This document shows, in pieces, positions 41,972-46,722 of a stretch of DNA of 46,722 bases. This stretch comes from Burkholderiales bacterium. GTDB taxonomy: Bacteria > Pseudomonadota > Gammaproteobacteria > Burkholderiales > Burkholderiaceae_C. The stretch is taken from positions 1 to 46,722 of the forward strand of contig CANBSV010000008.1 of the NCBI GenBank assembly GCA_947372225.1, written 5' to 3'. The notes below the pieces were generated by a model, which did not search any database, was not told the DNA's origin, and worked only from the letters and a program-made list of their open reading frames with translations. Positions within the stretch are counted from its first letter, which is position 1. Each line of letters starts with the position of its first letter. The position numbers were made by a program, and so were the translations under genes.

Positions 41972-44467
41972 TTACTGCATCGTCGGTGCCAACTCAGCCA
42001 GCTGTTTGCGAGTTCTCGAGGTGGCACGCTCCAGCAGGTAGCTCCTCTCCACCGCGCGCAGTCGTTGCGCTTCGCACATGCGCAGCAACATGCGTGCGGT
42101 GAGCGATACCGTTTCCTGCAGGTTGCGTCCGTGCGTGAACACGAAGAAGCTGCGCCCTGGGCTGACATAGGTGAGACGCACTTTCTGCCACTGCTCCTGC
42201 AGCAACATCTGATAGGCAAACCCGATGTGCAGGTGGTCAATCAGGCTGGCGCCACTGGTAGGTTCTGCGGGGTCAGCGGCGACCAGATCCAAGTCGATGT
42301 CGACTCCCACATTCAAGGGCTCCAGTCTGGCCGGTGCGGCCTCCTCGGTCAGGTCGATGTCGACTTGGCCCGACCAGTCGACAGCCTCGTCTTCCAGCAG
42401 ACCCACTTGCTTGGCCTCTTCTGGAGAAAAGCGCTGTTCAACGTCGACGTGCGGCAATGACGAATCGAAGTGGGACGTCTCGGCGTTTGCCGGAACGCCG
42501 CTGTTGAAGATGGCCTCCAACTGCTTGGCCAGCAGGTTGTAGTCGAGCTCGGTCATCGCTGGTGTCTTCAGCGACTCGGCATGCTGCGGGCGCAACTGGT
42601 CGAGGAAAGCCTTCTGCGCCTGAGCTGGCCAGCCGATCAACTCCATGCCCTCGTTGAGGCCGCGCATCAATGCGGGCAACTGCATCAGGAACCGCTTGCG
42701 CATGGCCAAGGAACCCTTGGGCTGAACGCTCATCACCAAATCGCGGGCGACGTGCTGCAACCGTTGAGTCGCCTCTCCTCGCGGGCCATGTTCCCGGTTC
42801 GCTTGAACCAGTGCTTGGCTCCAGACTTGGCAAATGAAATCGCGCAGGAAATCGGGCATGGGCACGGCTGACAGCGCACCACGCAAGTGGCTCAGGTAGC
42901 GCTGCTGCAAGCGCAGATCGGACTCCTTCGTTTCCAGCACCGCGATCGCATCTGAGTGCTGCTCGTTCGACGCGACCTGCTTTTGAGTGAATCGTTCAAG
43001 CTCATCGAGCTTGGAAGAGTAGAGATCCACCTGGTCAAAGTCGCCGTCGATGATGTCTTGCACCAGCGTGCGCACGCGCTCTACAAACTCCTTGCCTTGA
43101 CCTTCCTCAAAATCATCAAACGCGCAACTGAGCGAGGCGATCCGGTTGATCAGCCTGCGTACCGGGTGGCGTCGCGATGAAAAGAAGCTGGCGTCGACCA
43201 GCGCAACGCGCAGTACAGGCAACTGCAGGCGTGCAATCTGCCGCGCCATTTGAGGCGGAACTCGTGTGTCCGAGAGGATCTGATCGAACAGGCTTCCCAC
43301 CACATCGATCACCATGTGATCAAGCTTGCCGTGAGAGGCTTGCATCAATTCGTCGCGGTGAGCGCGAATCAGGTTGACCGCCATCAACCCGGCTGCTGCG
43401 TCGTCGGCTGGCGGGAGCCATGGCTCGTCCTCGCTGAGCGCGCTCCCCGGATTGTTTGGAGTTGAAACCATGCCATGCCGAAGCGCAGGCGATGCATTGG
43501 TTGCTGCGGGGATGCCTCGCCACGAGGCTGCGTTGCCCACGTCTGCGGGTTGGCTAGCCAACTGGTTCAATCGCCGAAGCAGGGTCATCAACTGACCATC
43601 GGCAGATCCTGCATTCGAATCGGCGCCTGAACTGCCACGATCCCTACCACCAAACTGCGACGCGCCGCCCGAGTCACCATGAGTCATGGCAACAGACTCA
43701 TGGGCCAGGCGCGGACCGAGCGACTGGCGCCTTGATGGCGAGAAGTCGGATGGCGAGGCCGAATCGCTGCGCAGATCTCCGTGCGCCGAATGCCCGCCCG
43801 TGCGAGTCCTTCCAACAACTTCGCTACTGCGCGGCGCGAGCGCGAGCGGAGCGATCCCTCTCGACTTCATGTCGGCAATGATCGACGAGTAGCAAGCCGC
43901 CATGCTTTGTGCCATCGCGGTGCCGAATTCGCGAATCAGCACCCGACGTTCCTCGGCGTCTGAGGTGACTGCTTCAATGGCCGCGCATGTTGCCTCGCCG
44001 ATGAGGGCCGGACGCAGCAGGTTGTGGTCTTTCCCATCATGCGCAGCCTCAGCTCCGACGATACGTGCCAGGTAACCGGCGATTTCACGGAGCTCGCTAT
44101 CGCAGGCCTGACCGATCTGCTGGCCGAAACGATCTGATGTGAGTTGCTCTTCGACGACGCTGTCGTCAAGCAGGCTCAACGAGGCCCAATCGGTGGCGCC
44201 AGAACGCTTGGTGTCGACCCGGGGGGCCATCGCCTCGTGCATCCGTGAAAGCAGCCGCTCGTTGAACCGCGCTTGAAACGCGCCCATTTGACGGTGTAGC
44301 GCCAACTGCGCCGCAAACATGATGTTGCGGTCCAGAGCCTTCGACGCCGACTGGGACTGGGCCGCCAAGGTGAGACAAACGCGTTGCGCCGCCGAGGCGG
44401 CCGTGGTGTTCACCTGGGCTGCGGCACGCTCCAGTTCAACAGGAAGTCGGGAGCCTGTGGAACTCAT
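41972..44467 (-). CDS. DUF1631 protein (831 aa)
   Basis: A large, mainly helical soluble protein of 831 residues. I recognise the DUF1631 family of beta- and gammaproteobacteria from the N-terminal block with NIMFAAQLALHRQMGAFQARFN, the middle block PVLRVALVDASFFSSRRHPVRRLINRIA, and the C-terminal LHIGFAYQMLLQEQWQKVRLTYVSPGRSFFVFTHG, which resembles a PilZ-like beta domain. A Ser/Gly-rich, low-complexity region (~215-320) separates N-terminal and middle blocks. Some members are mislabelled thymidine phosphorylase. No function can be assigned; signalling through the C-terminal domain is speculation. Its 3' end meets pdxA. Confidence 0.9.
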   Translation of the reverse strand: MSSTGSRLPVELERAAAQVNTTAASAAQRVCLTLAAQSQSASKALDRNIMFAAQLALHRQMGAFQARFNERLLSRMHEAMAPRVDTKRSGATDWASLSLLDDSVVEEQLTSDRFGQQIGQACDSELREIAGYLARIVGAEAAHDGKDHNLLRPALIGEATCAAIEAVTSDAEERRVLIREFGTAMAQSMAACYSSIIADMKSRGIAPLALAPRSSEVVGRTRTGGHSAHGDLRSDSASPSDFSPSRRQSLGPRLAHESVAMTHGDSGGASQFGGRDRGSSGADSNAGSADGQLMTLLRRLNQLASQPADVGNAASWRGIPAATNASPALRHGMVSTPNNPGSALSEDEPWLPPADDAAAGLMAVNLIRAHRDELMQASHGKLDHMVIDVVGSLFDQILSDTRVPPQMARQIARLQLPVLRVALVDASFFSSRRHPVRRLINRIASLSCAFDDFEEGQGKEFVERVRTLVQDIIDGDFDQVDLYSSKLDELERFTQKQVASNEQHSDAIAVLETKESDLRLQQRYLSHLRGALSAVPMPDFLRDFICQVWSQALVQANREHGPRGEATQRLQHVARDLVMSVQPKGSLAMRKRFLMQLPALMRGLNEGMELIGWPAQAQKAFLDQLRPQHAESLKTPAMTELDYNLLAKQLEAIFNSGVPANAETSHFDSSLPHVDVEQRFSPEEAKQVGLLEDEAVDWSGQVDIDLTEEAAPARLEPLNVGVDIDLDLVAADPAEPTSGASLIDHLHIGFAYQMLLQEQWQKVRLTYVSPGRSFFVFTHGRNLQETVSLTARMLLRMCEAQRLRAVERSYLLERATSRTRKQLAELAPTMQ

Positions 44468-44503
44468 CTCAGTGAAATTCTGCTACGTCCGTGTTGCTTC
44501 ACA

Positions 44504-44929
44504 TCAGCGCTTGAGGGCGTCACGGATTTCCCGCAACAGCACGATATCTTCGGCTGGCGCCGGGGGCGTGGGAGATGCCTCCGGCTCGACCGTTGCCTCG
44601 CTTTTCATCCGGTTCACCGCCTTGACCATCATGAAAATGATCAGTGCGAGGATGACAAAGTTGATGGCCACAGTCAGGAAGTTTCCGTACGCCAGGACGG
44701 CCCCCAACTTCTTGGCCTCCACCAAAGTCGTGGCGTTTTGGCCGGCAAGTGGGATGAAGTAATTCGCGAAATCCAGCCCGCCGACCACCCTTCCCACCAC
44801 CGGCATGATCATGTCGGACACGAGCGAGTCAACGATCTTGCCGAAAGCTCCGCCAATGATCACCCCCACGGCGAGGTCGACGACGCTGCCCTTCATCGCG
44901 AACTCTTTGAACTCGGAAGCAAATCCCAT
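44504..44929 (-). CDS. mscL: Large-conductance mechanosensitive channel
   Basis: MscL opens under membrane tension to release solutes during osmotic downshock. The start at 44929 (MGFASEFKEFAMKGSVVDLA, 141 aa) has GGAG upstream; a longer frame to 45010 is spacer. TM1 is NVVDLAVGV-type (SVVDLAVGVIIGGAFGKIVDSLVSDMIMP, residues ~17-45), with the pore-lining Gly/Val pattern intact. The periplasmic loop is about 25 residues, TM2 is FLTVAINFVILALIIFMMVKAVN (~75-97), and a Glu/Pro-rich linker precedes the cytoplasmic helix bundle DIVLLREIRDALKR. It diverges from petA. Confidence 0.97.
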   Translation of the reverse strand: MGFASEFKEFAMKGSVVDLAVGVIIGGAFGKIVDSLVSDMIMPVVGRVVGGLDFANYFIPLAGQNATTLVEAKKLGAVLAYGNFLTVAINFVILALIIFMMVKAVNRMKSEATVEPEASPTPPAPAEDIVLLREIRDALKR

Positions 44930-45177
44930 GAATTTTTTCTCCAGAACACATTGATTAGACGATCCGCGAACGTGAGGCTCACGCGAACGCAACCCCATTC
45001 TTCGCGCCACAAGTATTGCCTATCGGCGCTACGGGGTGCCGATCAGGATTGCGCAGTCGGCACGCATTGGCAGAGATTCATTCTTGTGCTCACGCGATGA
45101 GCAGGAAGCCATGAACGGCCAAACTGCTCCGCTAGAATCATCGGCTACTTCAGATACGAAGACCTACGTGAGGATGT
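44930..45177. promoter_or_regulatory. Divergent mscL-petA spacer
   Basis: A 248-bp spacer between divergent genes. On the petA side TAGAAT (45133-45138) is a plausible -10 without a good -35. On the mscL side a palindrome, CGTGAG-G-CTCACG (44971-44983), is flanked by direct repeats of GCGAACG (44966-44972 and 44983-44989), about 40 bp before the mscL start. A further inverted pair, ATCGGC and GCCGAT, occurs around 45015-45040. Nothing here is a recognised operator. Confidence 0.35.
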
Positions 45178-45777
45178 ATGAGCCAGCAGCAAGTTGATAA
45201 TTCAAAACGCACTTGGTTGATCGCGTCGGGTTGCGCCGGGGCGGTTGGGGGCGTGGCGGTGGCAGTTCCGTTTGTCAGCACTTTCCAGCCTTCGGAGCGT
45301 GCGAGAGCGGCCGGGGCCTCGGTGGAGGTTGACATCAGCGCGCTGAAGCCGGGTGAGAAGCTCGTTGTCGAGTGGCGAGGCAAGCCGGTCTGGATCATCA
45401 AGCGCACGCAAGAACAACTTGCTGCCTTGCCAAAAATTGATCCTTTGCTCGCTGATCCCCAATCTCTGCGCAAGCCGGATGAGATGACGCCCGAATACGC
45501 CCGCAACGGGTTTCGGTCGATCAAGCCTGAGATCCTAGTCGCGGTGGGTATCTGCACGCATCTGGGGTGTTCGCCATCTGACCGCTTCACGCCTGGTGCG
45601 CAACCCTCCCTGCCCGATGACTGGGCGGGTGGTTTCCTTTGCCCATGCCATGGTTCTACCTTCGACATGGCGGGCCGAGTGTTCAAAAACAAGCCGGCGC
45701 CGGACAACCTGGCTGTACCCCCCCACATGTATCTGTCCGAAACCCGGTTGTTGATCGGCGAAGACAAGAAGGCCTGA
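45178..45777 (+). CDS. petA: Ubiquinol-cytochrome c reductase, Rieske iron-sulfur subunit
   Basis: The Rieske subunit of the bc1 complex carries electrons from ubiquinol to cytochrome c1. In the 199-residue protein the 2Fe-2S ligands are Cys126/His128 (CTHLGC) and Cys155/His158 (CPCHGS), with the disulfide partners Cys131 and Cys157. The N-terminal uncleaved signal-anchor SKRTWLIASGCAGAVGGVAVAVPFV should be Tat-dependent but reads Lys10-Arg11, not Arg-Arg. The hinge and the ERARAAGASVEVDIS neck match betaproteobacterial Rieske proteins. petB follows after 37 bp. Confidence 0.97.
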   Translation: MSQQQVDNSKRTWLIASGCAGAVGGVAVAVPFVSTFQPSERARAAGASVEVDISALKPGEKLVVEWRGKPVWIIKRTQEQLAALPKIDPLLADPQSLRKPDEMTPEYARNGFRSIKPEILVAVGICTHLGCSPSDRFTPGAQPSLPDDWAGGFLCPCHGSTFDMAGRVFKNKPAPDNLAVPPHMYLSETRLLIGEDKKA

Positions 45778-45814
45778 TGGCCCTGCAGTAACGGCAATTT
45801 CAGGAGATCTCAAA

Positions 45815-46722
45815 ATGGCCACCTTCAAGGAAGCCCCAGTTAACGCCTCTGCAGCAGAGAAGTTGTTGACGTGGGTCGACAACCGCTTCCCAGCGACGAA
45901 GCTTTACAACGAACACCTCGCCGAGTACTACGCTCCGAAGAACTTCAACTTCTGGTATTTCTTTGGCTCGCTCGCTTTGTTGGTTCTCGTGATTCAGATC
46001 GTCACGGGCATCTTCCTTGTCATGCATTACAAGCCCGATGCGGCGGTGGCTTTCGCGTCGGTCGAGTACATCATGCGTGATGTCCCTTGGGGCTGGCTGG
46101 TGCGGTACATGCACTCCACCGGAGCGAGTGCCTTTTTCATCGTCGTGTACATGCACATGTTCCGCGGGATGATTTATGGCAGTTACCGCAAGCCGCGCGA
46201 ACTCGTCTGGTTGTTCGGGTGCGCGATTTTCCTGTGCCTTATGGCCGAAGCCTTCATGGGTTATTTGCTGCCCTGGGGTCAGATGAGCTATTGGGGTGCG
46301 CAGGTCATCGTGAATCTGTTCTCCGCGATTCCCTTCATCGGGCCAGATCTTTCCCTGTTGATACGCGGCGATTACGTGGTCAGCGATGCCACCCTGAACC
46401 GCTTCTTTAGTTTCCACGTGATCGCTGTGCCGCTTGTTCTGCTGGGACTGGTTGCGGCTCACGTCATCGCTCTTCACGAAGTCGGATCAAACAACCCTGA
46501 CGGTGTCGAGATCAAGGCCAAGAAGAATGCCGCTGGGAATCCGCTCGATGGAATTCCTTTCCACCCCTACTACACGGTGCATGACGTGCTTGGCGTGAGC
46601 GTGTTCCTGTTGATTTTTTCGGCAATCATCTTCTTTGCGCCTGAGTTGGGCGGCTACTTTCTGGAATACAACAATTTCATTCCAGCCGACTCTATGAAGA
46701 CGCCGCTGCATATTGCGCCGGT
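45815..46722 (+). CDS. petB: Ubiquinol-cytochrome c reductase, cytochrome b subunit, 3' end cut off
   Basis: Cytochrome b holds the two b hemes and the quinone sites of the bc1 complex. I translated 302 codons from the ATG at 45815 (MATFKEAPVNASAAEK), preceded by AGGAGAT at 45802-45808; the frame is open to the window end. Heme-ligand histidines occur in RYMHSTGAS and VYMHMFRGM (helix B) and in SFHVIAVP and AAHVIALHEVG (helix D). LLPWGQMSYWGAQVI is the Qo-site helix C/cd region. The last readable residues are H-I-A-P-V, so the Qo motif begins P-V instead of P-E. About 25% or more of the protein is missing. Confidence 0.97.
   Translation, partial: MATFKEAPVNASAAEKLLTWVDNRFPATKLYNEHLAEYYAPKNFNFWYFFGSLALLVLVIQIVTGIFLVMHYKPDAAVAFASVEYIMRDVPWGWLVRYMHSTGASAFFIVVYMHMFRGMIYGSYRKPRELVWLFGCAIFLCLMAEAFMGYLLPWGQMSYWGAQVIVNLFSAIPFIGPDLSLLIRGDYVVSDATLNRFFSFHVIAVPLVLLGLVAAHVIALHEVGSNNPDGVEIKAKKNAAGNPLDGIPFHPYYTVHDVLGVSVFLLIFSAIIFFAPELGGYFLEYNNFIPADSMKTPLHIAP

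Overview
The window is a high-GC, gene-dense stretch of bacterial chromosome. It contains only housekeeping and envelope genes; I see no insertion sequence, prophage, CRISPR array or obvious foreign island. Gene content and order (ffh next to a YpjD/CcsA-like gene, a PilS/PilR pair followed by ampD, nrdAB followed by an AlgP-like lysine/alanine repeat protein, prmA-accC-accB-aroQ, dusB-fis-purH-ruvC, hisI-hisE-DUF4870-HIT-tatABC, mscL-petAB, DUF1631) point to a betaproteobacterium of the order Burkholderiales, probably near the Comamonadaceae. This is inferred from remembered gene orders, not from a search.

Layout. 1-3351: partial hemA, a small membrane protein, miaB with an exported protein upstream, and one tRNA-Met(CAU). 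3391-5897: the two SRP GTPases ftsY and ffh, convergent with 9 bp between them. 5898-11100: a plus-strand run of ypjD-like, PP0621-like, pilS-like, pilR-like and ampD. 11101-11733: the only long gap without a gene. It holds three alternating copies of a 10-mer, a sigma-70 promoter flanked by two NrdR-like boxes, and a long hairpin-rich leader. 11734-16552: nrdA (two ATP-cones), nrdB and a repeat-rich histone H1-like gene ending in a strong terminator. 16620-28344: an unbroken minus-strand block of PfkB kinase, DUF3426 protein, prmA, accC, accB, aroQ, TlpA-like thioredoxin, an unknown protein, mtgA, aroE, TonB-like, RNB exoribonuclease and a YqaA-like membrane protein. 28441-38913: a plus-strand block of dusB, fis, purH, ruvC, argB, a HAD phosphatase broken by one in-frame TAG, slmA, a DUF815 ATPase, a Nudix gene, hisI, hisE, DUF4870, HIT and tatABC. 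38976-46722: a DegS-like protease, Nif3-like, PdxA family, DUF1631, mscL, petA and partial petB.

How the genes work together. ftsY and ffh serve co-translational membrane targeting. tatABC exports folded proteins, and the Rieske protein in the same window (petA) is a likely client although its signal reads Lys-Arg instead of Arg-Arg. accB/accC start fatty-acid synthesis; aroQ and aroE are successive shikimate-pathway steps; hisE and hisI are steps two and three of histidine synthesis; nrdAB supplies dNTPs. ampD and mtgA act on peptidoglycan.

The items most worth a second look are: the nrdA control region (10-mer array, NrdR-bracketed promoter and a roughly 340-nt structured leader); the single amber codon in an otherwise intact HAD gene; two identically spaced TACACT-N6-ATG arrangements that suggest leaderless transcripts; a perfect 8-bp inverted repeat enclosing the tRNA-Met -10 element; and the junctions ruvC|argB and mutT|hisI, where familiar betaproteobacterial clusters are cut. 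I found no convincing wholly new multi-gene system.
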